DNA from: Chitinophaga agrisoli
GTDB lineage: Bacteria; Bacteroidota; Bacteroidia; Chitinophagales; Chitinophagaceae
Reading direction: 5' to 3'
DNA: 64,000 nucleotides
Assembly: GCF_008386695.1 (NCBI RefSeq)
Contig: NZ_VUOC01000004.1
Coordinates: 994,327 to 1,058,326 of the forward strand
Shown: positions 7,326 to 15,112 of the stretch, one piece after another
Layout: each line of letters opens with the position of its first letter
Numbering within the stretch: the first letter of the stretch is position 1
The notes under the pieces: model-generated
The model's input: the letters and a program-made list of their open reading frames with translations, nothing else
What the model was told of the DNA's origin: nothing
Databases searched by the model: none
Program-made: the position numbers and the translations under genes

Positions 7326-7943
7326 ATGTCATACAATGATTTTCGTACTCAGGTCACATACATGGTGACCGTTATAGAAAATGATTTAGAAAAGCTTAAG
7401 AGCCTTGCGGAAGATGCGAATGGAAAAATATCGACGATGTCTTCAACAACAACAAATGAAACGACTAAGGCGCCGGGGGACTGGGTTGGGCAGAGCCAGG
7501 AGTCGAGGACCCTTATAAATGTCTCCAGATGCACGATACCGATAGCTATGGTTTGTTTTTCAGTAATTGATATGATGGGGCAGTGGATGAAAGTAAAACA
7601 TGATGATGATTTTGGGAGCTCGGCCCATACATTTTTTGCTGAATTGGCAGGAAGAAATGAGTTGAGTAACGAGGACAGGAAACAAAAGATTAAAGAATAT
7701 TTCAGGCATGGTGTAATGCATTCCTTTTTTATGAGAGAGCGATGCAGCGTTGCATATCCACCATATGATACAAATACATTGTTTGTTGATTTTGAGATAA
7801 ATAAATGTACAATGGATGTTCGGTTCTTGCTCCAGGTTGTGCAAACTGGAATGAAGAATATGTTGACCTATCTGGAGGATGAGACTAATCCCAAAGCGCA
7901 GCAGGCGTTTAATGGACATCAAATTTGGGAGCAAGCTCATTGA
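7326..7943 (+). CDS. Unknown protein with HEPN-like R-x4-H motif
   Basis: I do not recognise this 205-residue protein. It is mostly helical with no signal peptide; a moderately hydrophobic helix spans residues 70-88. The sequence YFRHGVMHSFF places Arg127 and His132 in the R-x4-H arrangement, with a polar residue after the Arg, that marks the active site of HEPN ribonucleases. One motif match is weak evidence, but the neighbours (PIN toxin, ATPase, CBASS) make an RNA-targeting defence or toxin role plausible. It is transcribed towards the ATPase gene but separated by 412 nt, so it is likely its own unit. Confidence 0.6.
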   Translation: MSYNDFRTQVTYMVTVIENDLEKLKSLAEDANGKISTMSSTTTNETTKAPGDWVGQSQESRTLINVSRCTIPIAMVCFSVIDMMGQWMKVKHDDDFGSSAHTFFAELAGRNELSNEDRKQKIKEYFRHGVMHSFFMRERCSVAYPPYDTNTLFVDFEINKCTMDVRFLLQVVQTGMKNMLTYLEDETNPKAQQAFNGHQIWEQAH

Positions 7944-8284
7944 TCTTAATTATCGCTTTTGGGCTGCTTGAGAGGTCGCTGACACAAAATTGGCATATTC
8001 AATTACACAGAAATTCGCAGCACATTTGCCATGAACTTTTTGTGCCTAGATTACACATTGTTGACAGACCTCACATTTTGACACATTTATGACCGATCTA
8101 TTGCGCGTATTAGTTTAACAGTCCACAGCGTATACTACATACTTCACTTTCTTACTTTTTGGCGTCCTTAATTAGCGATGTGAACTCCAGATGTTAATGT
8201 GAAATAACAATTCATATTTAACTTCATGATTATTTTGTTAGATTTCAATAATTAAGGTGTTGTATAAATATATATATGTTATTT
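7944..8284. other. AT-rich gap upstream of the ATPase
   Basis: No credible gene is present. The sequence becomes progressively AT-rich towards the operator boxes at 8285. I see no terminator with a clear stem after the 7943 stop. Confidence 0.45.
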
Positions 8285-8338
8285 AACGATAAAAAAATCG
8301 TCAAATTGATAACGATAAAAAAATCGTCAGTACATTTG
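8285..8338 (+). promoter_or_regulatory. Promoter with duplicated 19-nt palindromic operator
   Basis: AACGATAAAAAAATCGTCA occurs twice, at 8285-8303 and 8311-8329, exactly 26 bp apart. Each copy is an inverted repeat of ACGAT around six A bases. TACATTTG (8331-8338) directly follows and matches the Bacteroidota -7 consensus, placing the second box over the -33 region. The ATPase start codon is 17 nt downstream. This arrangement suggests tight repression by a dimeric factor. Confidence 0.8.
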
Positions 8339-8355
8339 CAGTGCAAAAATTATAA

Positions 8356-11127
8356 ATGAGAAGGGACTATGATATATTGTTAAAGAATAATTCCGGCGCG
8401 AAATCTAAGGCTGGACTCATCGAGGGCTTTGTTGTACGGCTTGGCGAATATGAGCGTCTTCTGAGCCTTGCAAGAAAAGCTTTGGCAAATAATAGCCCTT
8501 ATAATCTCATTGTCATCGGTCCCAAAGGCTCTGGTAAGACGACATTGCTGCATCGGCTTAAATATGGAATTGAGGACGAAGGCTTGAGTAGCTCATTTCT
8601 GCTCGTTATGTTTAAAGAAGAGCAATATAACATCGTTGATACGCTCACTCTATGGCTACGTGTCATCGAGTATGGAGAGGATTGGTTTGACTGGCCCCAG
8701 CTTGTGAGGGAGGCAAACGTATTACGGAACACCCGAAAGGTCAATGGTCGGGACATATTGGCTCTAATAACTCAACAATTAAAAAATGATAGCAAGCGGT
8801 TAATCATTTTTGTCGAAAACATTAACGAGCTCTTTAAAAAGCTTGGAACAGAGGGCCAGCAACAAATTGACGATTTGGCTACTGAAGGCTTGATCAATTT
8901 TGTAGGTTCGAGTACTGCGGCCAGCGATGGTTACATTGATTTTCATGATGAAAAGTTCGCATACTTTGATAAATTGGTATTGTCTGGTCTTAACCAACAA
9001 GAATGCGAACATTTGCTTATGCGAATAGGCCGGGAATATGGAAAGGAGCATGAGATCGAAACAATCTTAAAAAATCACCCGGGGCGTGTGGAAGCACTGC
9101 GGCGTTTAACTGGAGGAGTTCCTCGTATAATAGTTTATCTGTTTCAAATATTTTTGGATAATGCGGCTGGCAGAGCTATGCGGGATCTATACAAACTAGT
9201 AGATGATCTTACGGATCTTTATAAGGGTGAGTTAAATCGGTTGTCTACTCAACAGTTGCAAGTTGTCGATGTTTTAGCCAAGAATTGGGATGCTATTGCG
9301 GTTAAAGAAATCGCGGGAGATACAATGATTGAGAGCAAAAACATTTCCTCCATACTTTCTGCACTGGAGAGGTTTTCTGTTGTGGAGAGGGTCAAAATGG
9401 AAGGTAAAAACAAGCTCTACAGAATCAAGGACAGATTCCTCAATATCTGGTATCTGATGCGCCATGGTAGAAGAGCCGAAAGGGAAAATGTTAAATGGCT
9501 GGTTCGGTTTTTCGATATCTGGTGTGATGAAGATGAGTTGGTACGCAGGGTCAATGAGTACCTGAACGAACTCAAGGAGGGTACTCTTGACGCAGAAACC
9601 GCCATAGATATGGGAAACACCTATCTATCTTGTAAAAAACTGCCAGCGACAGTAAAATATTCTCTATTTGATGAATCTCAAAAAGTTTTACCCCAACGTG
9701 TCGCCAGAACATTACGATTGTCCGCACAAGATCTCTATAGCCAGATTGATGAGCTAATAAAGCTTGGTAAAGGTGATGAAGCGAAATTGGCCCTCGAACG
9801 AATAGGAAACAAGGATCCTGCGTATTATCCAGTTAAGGCGTATTTACATATGGAACTTGCTGAATTTGAAATGGCGGTGGAATCATTCAAAAAATTTTTG
9901 GAAATAAACCCTGTGGATGGGAAGGCTTCATTGACACTAGGTCTTTTGTATGACGACTTTTTGGATGACCCAATCACGGCTGAACAGTATTTCGATATAG
10001 CTCTAAAGGCGAAACATTTCTATGCGGCCGCCAGACTTGGTGATATCGCGTACTATATTCATAAAGACATTGAACAGGCCGAACGGTACCATCGATTGGC
10101 CATTAAGAAAAAGTTCAAGGAATCTTACGCTCAGCTATGGGCTATATTCGACAAGGAGGGAGAATATGAAAAAGCGCTTGAGCTCTCTCTTGAAGAAGTA
10201 GGAAAGGGTATGTTAGGAGCCTACACAAGACTGGGTAAAGCCTATCGCCGTCTGAAAATGGATAGTGAGGCTGAAGCAGTATTCGAAATCGCCATGAAGT
10301 CGGGGGAATTGGAAGCCATCGACAATCTCGCATTCTTACAGCTCGGGAAACCGGAGCCGGATCTCGATTCAGCAGAGGCACTGTTTAAAAAAGGAGTTGA
10401 GAATAAAAGCCCCAATGGCCACTTCCATTTAGGATCGTTCTACCTTTATGAGAGGAAGGATATGGAAAGAGCAGAAGAGATTTGGATGAAAGGTGTTGCC
10501 GCGGGCGATCGGCAAAGTGCTCACAGACTCGGGCACTATTTTGATGAAACCGGTGACTACGAAAAATCAGACATCTATTTTTTGGAGGCCATCCGTTTAG
10601 GGTTTACTGGAGCAATATTTTGCATAGTTGCTGCCATCTATCGCAGGCGGCGATCAGATAAAAAGGGAATTGCATTACAACTCCTAAGGGATCACGAGGC
10701 AGAGGTTAATAAAAGTACTCCACAAGGTATCATCTGGTATGCTATTATCCTGTTATGGAATAACTTCCAGGCCGAAGCATTGGAAAAATTTAAATCTACT
10801 TATCCAAAAATAAAGTACATCTTAGATGATGATGATGATGATGATGAACGTGAAGAAGATCTTGCTACCATTGCCCAGTTGATGACAGATTTCATGATTC
10901 ACATGTTAGCACGGCGTGAGTATGCTGAATGTTTACAACTTTTTGAGGAAAGTTATGATGGCGTCGATTTGAAGGTGATACTTAAGCCTGTTTACTTTAT
11001 GCTTATGGAGGAAATGAAAGACAAGTTTCCAAATGAATATCTGAAAGCTGGGACTGAGCTGCAGGACACTATAATTGAAATAAGACAAAAAACAAACGCC
11101 TTAATCAATGAGCTGAACTATAATTAA
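8356..11127 (+). CDS. P-loop ATPase with winged helix and TPR/Sel1 tail
   Basis: The 923-residue protein has an N-terminal AAA/STAND-like ATPase domain: Walker A GPKGSGKT (residues 55-62), a Walker-B-like RLIIFVENINEL (148-159) in which the usual Asp-Glu is Glu-Asn, and a sensor-like FVGSS. A winged-helix region ends near YRIKDRFLNIWY (about residue 366), a motif seen in archaeal-type ATPases. From about residue 440 to 830 come TPR or Sel1-like helical repeats (for example EQAERYHRLAIKKKFKESYA). An Asp run lies near residues 825-832. There is no recognisable nuclease, TIR or protease effector. ATPase plus repeat sensor is the plan of many STAND defence proteins, and CBASS lies just downstream with its own start region. 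Confidence 0.82.
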   Translation: MRRDYDILLKNNSGAKSKAGLIEGFVVRLGEYERLLSLARKALANNSPYNLIVIGPKGSGKTTLLHRLKYGIEDEGLSSSFLLVMFKEEQYNIVDTLTLWLRVIEYGEDWFDWPQLVREANVLRNTRKVNGRDILALITQQLKNDSKRLIIFVENINELFKKLGTEGQQQIDDLATEGLINFVGSSTAASDGYIDFHDEKFAYFDKLVLSGLNQQECEHLLMRIGREYGKEHEIETILKNHPGRVEALRRLTGGVPRIIVYLFQIFLDNAAGRAMRDLYKLVDDLTDLYKGELNRLSTQQLQVVDVLAKNWDAIAVKEIAGDTMIESKNISSILSALERFSVVERVKMEGKNKLYRIKDRFLNIWYLMRHGRRAERENVKWLVRFFDIWCDEDELVRRVNEYLNELKEGTLDAETAIDMGNTYLSCKKLPATVKYSLFDESQKVLPQRVARTLRLSAQDLYSQIDELIKLGKGDEAKLALERIGNKDPAYYPVKAYLHMELAEFEMAVESFKKFLEINPVDGKASLTLGLLYDDFLDDPITAEQYFDIALKAKHFYAAARLGDIAYYIHKDIEQAERYHRLAIKKKFKESYAQLWAIFDKEGEYEKALELSLEEVGKGMLGAYTRLGKAYRRLKMDSEAEAVFEIAMKSGELEAIDNLAFLQLGKPEPDLDSAEALFKKGVENKSPNGHFHLGSFYLYERKDMERAEEIWMKGVAAGDRQSAHRLGHYFDETGDYEKSDIYFLEAIRLGFTGAIFCIVAAIYRRRRSDKKGIALQLLRDHEAEVNKSTPQGIIWYAIILLWNNFQAEALEKFKSTYPKIKYILDDDDDDDEREEDLATIAQLMTDFMIHMLARREYAECLQLFEESYDGVDLKVILKPVYFMLMEEMKDKFPNEYLKAGTELQDTIIEIRQKTNALINELNYN

Positions 11128-11501
11128 AAAAAATGGAGGCCTTGACATTGGCCTCCGTCAACCGAAAATTTTTTTCTGCTTGGGGAAGCGATAAAGATGG
11201 GCTGTTCACCCATTGTAAATTCAGGTTGTTAGGCCAAACATACAATTATTTTCTGGATGGCCAAAATGTCCGGCAAAATCTAGCTCCGACAAATAAACGC
11301 TGGACGAGACAAAAAAATAAACTATGATCACATAGTAGTATTTCTTCCATTCATCACCGTAAATTCCCCCACGCTTATACAGCGGAAGCTGTAGGTAGGG
11401 AAAGTGTTTGCTCATTTCTAATGAAATCACACTTAAAACAGTTATACGAAAACTTACTTTCGTAATGGGACATTATTTTTAAAATTTTAACAGCTTACAA
11501 A
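11128..11501. other. Gap between ATPase gene and CBASS operon
   Basis: A hairpin GGAGGCC/GGCCTCC at 11135-11156 follows the ATPase stop and is a weak terminator candidate, as the T run comes only 13 nt later. Short frames on both strands look non-coding. TACTTTCG at 11455-11462 resembles a -7 element for the CD-NTase gene. Confidence 0.5.
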
Positions 11502-12524
11502 ATGGCACTTAACTATAATAAGCGTCTTCAAAACATACAAAACAGAAAATTCGACTCTTTCCTTAATGAGAGGCTCACTTCTAGAAATTTTAGCACATCT
11601 GCCCTGTCGGGAAAAGTGAAGTATTTACTTGAAGCGATGATGCCTATTGGTCCAAAATCTAATGCAAGAACCATCCAGGCTTCGCAGAATGTAAAAAATC
11701 ACTTGGAGTCGAGTCTAGACTTACACTTCGAGCGTGATTATGAGCGGCAAGGTTCTGTAGAAACTGATACAAACATCCGGGTCAGCGACGTAGATTTACT
11801 GGCGTTGATTAGACGATATCATTTTATTCATCCGGGAATGCCCAATGACTCTCCTTATACGGAATCTGACCCTAATCAGGATATTGCGGAATTTAGAAGG
11901 CAAGCCGTTAAAATACTGAAGGCACAATATGATGATGTAACCGAGAAAGACAAGTGCGTCACTATTCAGAACAAGCACCTTGGCCGTTATGTCGATGTAG
12001 TGTTTGCATTCTGGCATAACACCCCTGAATATGAAGGAACCAACGATATCTACTACCGCGGAATAAAGATCGGTTCCCGGCATGCCAAAGTAGACTATCC
12101 TTTTGCTCATATACGTAGTGTGAATAAAAAAGGAGGTGATACTGCGGATGGATCCAGACGAGCCATTAGGCTGTTAAAAACATTAGTTGAGGACTGTGAA
12201 ACTGCAAAGATCGAAAATCTAAGTAGTTTCCATCTGACGACTATCGTTCACCAAATGGAAAACTATCAGCTGCTATATACCCCTGGCACCATCGCGGACT
12301 TAGAAATCGCTAAGGCTGTATCGACAATGCTTCACAAGATAATTAACAATGAGGAGTTCCGTAACTCCCTACGAAGCCCTAACGGCTGTGAAAGACCGTT
12401 ATCAGGCCAGAATCTAGTTCGTGAACTAAACATTATCAAAAACGATCTAGACGAGTTGATTGCTGATGTCGAAGTTGAGATCATGACAAATTTCATGACG
12501 AAATCAAGAATTTTAACTTATTAA
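11502..12524 (+). CDS. cdnE: CBASS CD-NTase (cyclic nucleotide synthase)
   Basis: The 340-residue protein has the nucleotidyltransferase signature of CD-NTases: GS at residues 84-85, then ten residues, then DVD (Asp96 and Asp98), with a third probable metal ligand Asp165 in RYVDVVFAF. On phage infection such enzymes make a cyclic di- or trinucleotide that activates the partner effector. The next gene is a TIR-STING receptor, and published STING operons in Bacteroidota pair with clade-E CD-NTases that make cyclic di-GMP, so the same product is expected here (inference). No Cap2/Cap3 or HORMA/TRIP13 gene is present, making this a minimal type I CBASS. A perfect hairpin separates the two genes. 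Confidence 0.9.
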   Translation: MALNYNKRLQNIQNRKFDSFLNERLTSRNFSTSALSGKVKYLLEAMMPIGPKSNARTIQASQNVKNHLESSLDLHFERDYERQGSVETDTNIRVSDVDLLALIRRYHFIHPGMPNDSPYTESDPNQDIAEFRRQAVKILKAQYDDVTEKDKCVTIQNKHLGRYVDVVFAFWHNTPEYEGTNDIYYRGIKIGSRHAKVDYPFAHIRSVNKKGGDTADGSRRAIRLLKTLVEDCETAKIENLSSFHLTTIVHQMENYQLLYTPGTIADLEIAKAVSTMLHKIINNEEFRNSLRSPNGCERPLSGQNLVRELNIIKNDLDELIADVEVEIMTNFMTKSRILTY

Positions 12525-12531
12525 ACGACTG

Positions 12532-12567
12532 ACTGCTGATCATCCTGAAATTGTTGATCAGCAGTCT
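12532..12567 (+). promoter_or_regulatory. Perfect intercistronic hairpin in the CBASS operon
   Basis: GACTGCTGATCA and TGATCAGCAGTC form a perfect 12-bp stem with a 12-nt loop in the 57-nt gap between the CD-NTase and TIR-STING genes. It starts 7 nt after the first stop and ends 14 nt before the second start. It is followed by TTACTT, not a T run, so it may act as a partial attenuator or an RNA stability element. Confidence 0.7.
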
Positions 12568-12581
12568 TACTTGAACTACAT

Positions 12582-13547
12582 ATGGATTTTACACCGAAAA
12601 TTTTTGTGGGTTCCTCTTCAGAAGGGAAGCCCGTTGCAGATAAGATTGTTGCCGCCATGGCCGACATTGCAGAAGCAGACATTTGGTCGACAATATTTGA
12701 ATTTAACGTTAGTAACTACGATAATCTTCAATCGCAAATACCGTTCTATGACTATGCGGTTTTGGTGGGCACCGCCGATGACGTTACTATCAGCCGTTCT
12801 AAATCGTTCGATACTGCTCGTGATAATGTCATCTTCGAGTTTGGCCTTTTTGCCGGTGGCCTAGGGCGAGAAAAAGTATTATATGTGGTCGAAGAAGGTG
12901 TAAAAATACCCTCCGACCTTTCAGGTATCACCTTGCCTTTCATTCCCAAGCAAACCGATCCAAAATTTGAAGATGGCTTAAATGACGTAATCTGCAAAAT
13001 TAAAAAGTACATCGCTGATCGAGAAAAAACATTCCATCTTAGCTTCTTGCCTTCCTCAATAATGGCGCACGGATACTTTAAAAACTTCGTTGAACAGGCT
13101 GTTTCGGAGTTGTTACGTTGCAAAAACGATCGGCGCCCAGTGACATTCAATGACAAAGATGAGGTCTTGATCAAAGATTTTACATTCTCGATCTTGATTC
13201 CTACAGACTTGACGGAAGACATGTACAACAAGATATCTGCTAAACGCTTACGACAGGGTTGGAAAAAGGTCAAGATTAAGGCTATCGGAATCAGGGACTT
13301 TGACTTTTCTGTTGATGTAGATAAAGCATCCGACGGAACATTGCATCTAGTAGATGTTCCCATTACGTTGAATTCGCTAAATACGGCGATCGAATTATAT
13401 TCGGGGAAGCGTCATATAGGTCAAACGTTCAAAGAGGCGACAATGGAACGGAGAGAAATTCGTAATTTTTATCGGACACTTCAATACCTCATCAAAAAGA
13501 GCAGTATTACCCGTGATATTGTAAATATTGATCTGGTAGAGATCTAA
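12582..13547 (+). CDS. cap12: TIR-STING CBASS effector (NADase)
   Basis: Residues 5-145 form a TIR domain (KIFVGSSSEGKPVAD at the start; NVIFEFGLFAGGLGREKVLY in the middle), in which Glu86 is the likely NAD-cleaving residue, comparable to the catalytic Glu of Sphingobacterium faecium TIR-STING. Residues 152-321 form a bacterial STING domain: the dimer helix near SSIMAHGYFKNF, Arg238 in GIRDF, and Asp258 and Thr262 in LHLVDVPITLNSL, the spacing of the c-di-GMP-binding residues in bacterial STING. Ligand binding drives filament formation and NAD depletion, aborting infection. The 321-residue length matches known TIR-STINGs. A strong terminator follows. Confidence 0.93.
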   Translation: MDFTPKIFVGSSSEGKPVADKIVAAMADIAEADIWSTIFEFNVSNYDNLQSQIPFYDYAVLVGTADDVTISRSKSFDTARDNVIFEFGLFAGGLGREKVLYVVEEGVKIPSDLSGITLPFIPKQTDPKFEDGLNDVICKIKKYIADREKTFHLSFLPSSIMAHGYFKNFVEQAVSELLRCKNDRRPVTFNDKDEVLIKDFTFSILIPTDLTEDMYNKISAKRLRQGWKKVKIKAIGIRDFDFSVDVDKASDGTLHLVDVPITLNSLNTAIELYSGKRHIGQTFKEATMERREIRNFYRTLQYLIKKSSITRDIVNIDLVEI

Positions 13548-13583
13548 TGATAACACATTATTTTTTACAATTTATTCATCGAC

Positions 13584-13618
13584 AAAAGGTTGCGCCTACT
13601 GGAAGGGCGCAACCTTTT
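13584..13618 (+). terminator. Terminator of the CBASS operon
   Basis: AAAAGGTTGCGCC and GGCGCAACCTTTT form a perfect 13-bp stem with a 9-nt loop, with the A and T flanks of a bidirectional intrinsic terminator. Confidence 0.9.
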
Positions 13619-13993
13619 GATGTATCTCGAATATCTTTATCCTGATACTTTCTCGGATGACGCTAGAGGTGCTATCCTAATGTTGCTCGCTGACATGCTG
13701 TTAGTAAAGACAATGGATTGGCTCAGGTTGCAATCATAGAAAGAACTAAAGGCTATTGTGTGGCTCGATCGGTAAGCGGTGAGGAAATATCCAAGTGAGG
13801 TGAGCCATGAGAGGGAATATGACAATTTACGTAATAGCCGTTATGGCTCACAGTGGCATTTTCTTCGGCCATGAGACGTTAAATAGTAGTCTATATAGTA
13901 TGCATCAGAGTCACTAATTTGTTATATAATTCGATACCAAAATTCCTGAAATGCCTCCAGGAGGCGGTCCTTACTGGTTCCGACTCCTGGAAT
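13619..13993. other. Gene-free gap between CBASS and replication module
   Basis: No convincing gene is present; one 62-codon minus-strand frame is Ser-rich and looks non-coding. TTAAATAGTAG at 13879-13889 echoes the end of the 50-nt dispersed repeat, preceded by a loosely similar GAGACG. Confidence 0.45.
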
Positions 13994-14025
13994 AAGCAAT
14001 GCTGGAAGAACGTTCAGCCTTGCTT
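13994..14025 (-). terminator. Hairpin at the end of the replication operon
   Basis: AAGCAATGCTG and CAGCCTTGCTT form a stem with one mismatch (bulged A/C) overlapping the stop codon of the last gene of the minus-strand operon. It is the probable 3' end of that transcript. Confidence 0.55.
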
Positions 14026-14532
14026 TCTATGATTTGAGAATATCCTGGTGTTTTCCTTCAGGCAGTATCTATACCCTTCGACGAACAAATGTTTGGCCGG
14101 TGCGAACTCTCTATGGATCACCCGCTCCACGAAATGCCGGCATGATTTCATGCTCTCCAGATCTTTGTATGGCAAGTTATGGCCGTGCTGGTGATTCTCC
14201 CGGATCCAGCTGCGGAGGTGCACGATACGATCGTAAGTGACCTGATGCGGCCTCCAGCGGCTGGCCAGGTTTATAGCTTCGTCGATATGGGTATCGAATG
14301 GATAGACCACATATTTTTTACCGCAGATGATCAGTATCAGATTACCGCGTTCGTCGAAGCCCTTTTCCTTAACAAAGGATGGATAAAGAAACGCATTTTC
14401 GAGTTCGGCGCCTGGATCCGTTTCCGGGTTATCATCGCCTTTTGTCCGTCGTTTCGGAAGGAAAAGCAAAAAGATTGAACATAGCGCGCATACGGCTTCG
14501 CAGCCGATTGCCATATATCCCTTCCAGTTCAT
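14014..14532 (-). CDS. Membrane-anchored protein of replication module
   Basis: The 172-residue protein has one N-terminal membrane helix (residues about 8-26, ending LLFLPKRR) followed by a soluble, charged domain with no motif that I can name; it is rich in Arg, His and aromatic residues (RWRPHQVTYDRIVHLRSWI). The start at MNWKGYMAIG is a choice: an in-frame ATG at 14556 adds eight hydrophobic residues. Either way the gene overlaps the end of the DnaC-like ATPase gene by about 100 nt, so translation is coupled. Its place in the operon suggests a role in maintenance or transfer of the island. Confidence 0.65.
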   Translation of the reverse strand: MNWKGYMAIGCEAVCALCSIFLLFLPKRRTKGDDNPETDPGAELENAFLYPSFVKEKGFDERGNLILIICGKKYVVYPFDTHIDEAINLASRWRPHQVTYDRIVHLRSWIRENHQHGHNLPYKDLESMKSCRHFVERVIHREFAPAKHLFVEGYRYCLKENTRIFSNHRKQG

Positions 14533-15112
14533 TGCTATTAAGGTTAGTAGTAACATGTGTGATCATTTTGTGTGAAATAAAAAGGTCATATCTGGATAGC
14601 AGGATCTCTGCCAGTACGTTGCAGCTGCTGCCCCAATAGGTGACGTTAGTTTCCAGGCCCAGGTCATCAAAGCAGTATACCCGCGGGATACTGGTGTATG
14701 GGTAGAAGGAGCTGGTACTGTACCGCCGGAGGATGTCAAACCCCTCTTTGCCGAACTCGAAGCAAATGTGCCTGCAGGAGATAATGATAGGTTTATAGGC
14801 CTCCTGCGTTATCAGGCGCATGATGTTCATAAGGGAGGTCTTGCCGCAGCCCACGCGGCCGGTGAGCAGGATACCTTTGTGCAGGTCTATCCCCTCAGTT
14901 AGCGCTACCTGTTCGTCCTGCAGGAAGTAAGCCAGGAGTTTAAGGATCACCGGGCGGTCTATGTCCTGCAGGGCGAAATGGGCGCCGTAAATGGTCTTAC
15001 CCTGTTGTTCCAGTGCCTGGAGGAGCTCGTGGTAGTTATAAGGGGTCCTCGTAGCTTTTGTCTTCTTCGGCGTGGAGTCGTCCGGGTTTGTCTGCTGATC
15101 GTTTGCTATCAT
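14432..15112 (-). CDS. DnaC-like AAA+ ATPase
   Basis: The 226-residue protein has Walker A GILLTGRVGCGKTSLMN (residues about 80-96), a Walker B VYCFDDLGLET, and a sensor-1-like THVTTNLNSNELEGIYGNRL with the closing Arg-rich RLRSRMR. This matches helicase loaders of the DnaC/IstB class. Its gene overlaps both neighbours and follows a Rep/DnaD-like gene, so it probably loads the host replicative helicase at the element's own origin. An alternative reading as a transposition helper (IstB) is unlikely because no transposase is adjacent. Confidence 0.82.
   Translation of the reverse strand: MIANDQQTNPDDSTPKKTKATRTPYNYHELLQALEQQGKTIYGAHFALQDIDRPVILKLLAYFLQDEQVALTEGIDLHKGILLTGRVGCGKTSLMNIMRLITQEAYKPIIISCRHICFEFGKEGFDILRRYSTSSFYPYTSIPRVYCFDDLGLETNVTYWGSSCNVLAEILLSRYDLFISHKMITHVTTNLNSNELEGIYGNRLRSRMRAMFNLFAFPSETTDKRR

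Noticed and set aside
10831-10851. GATGAT tract as a phase-variable repeat
   Set aside because: It encodes an in-frame Asp run; triplet change would keep the frame, so it cannot switch expression.
11133-11430. Two short frames between the ATPase and CBASS genes
   Set aside because: They overlap a hairpin and each other on opposite strands and have no start context or similarity.
13637-13825. 62-codon minus-strand frame
   Set aside because: Ser-rich, low-complexity composition with no neighbour link; more likely chance.
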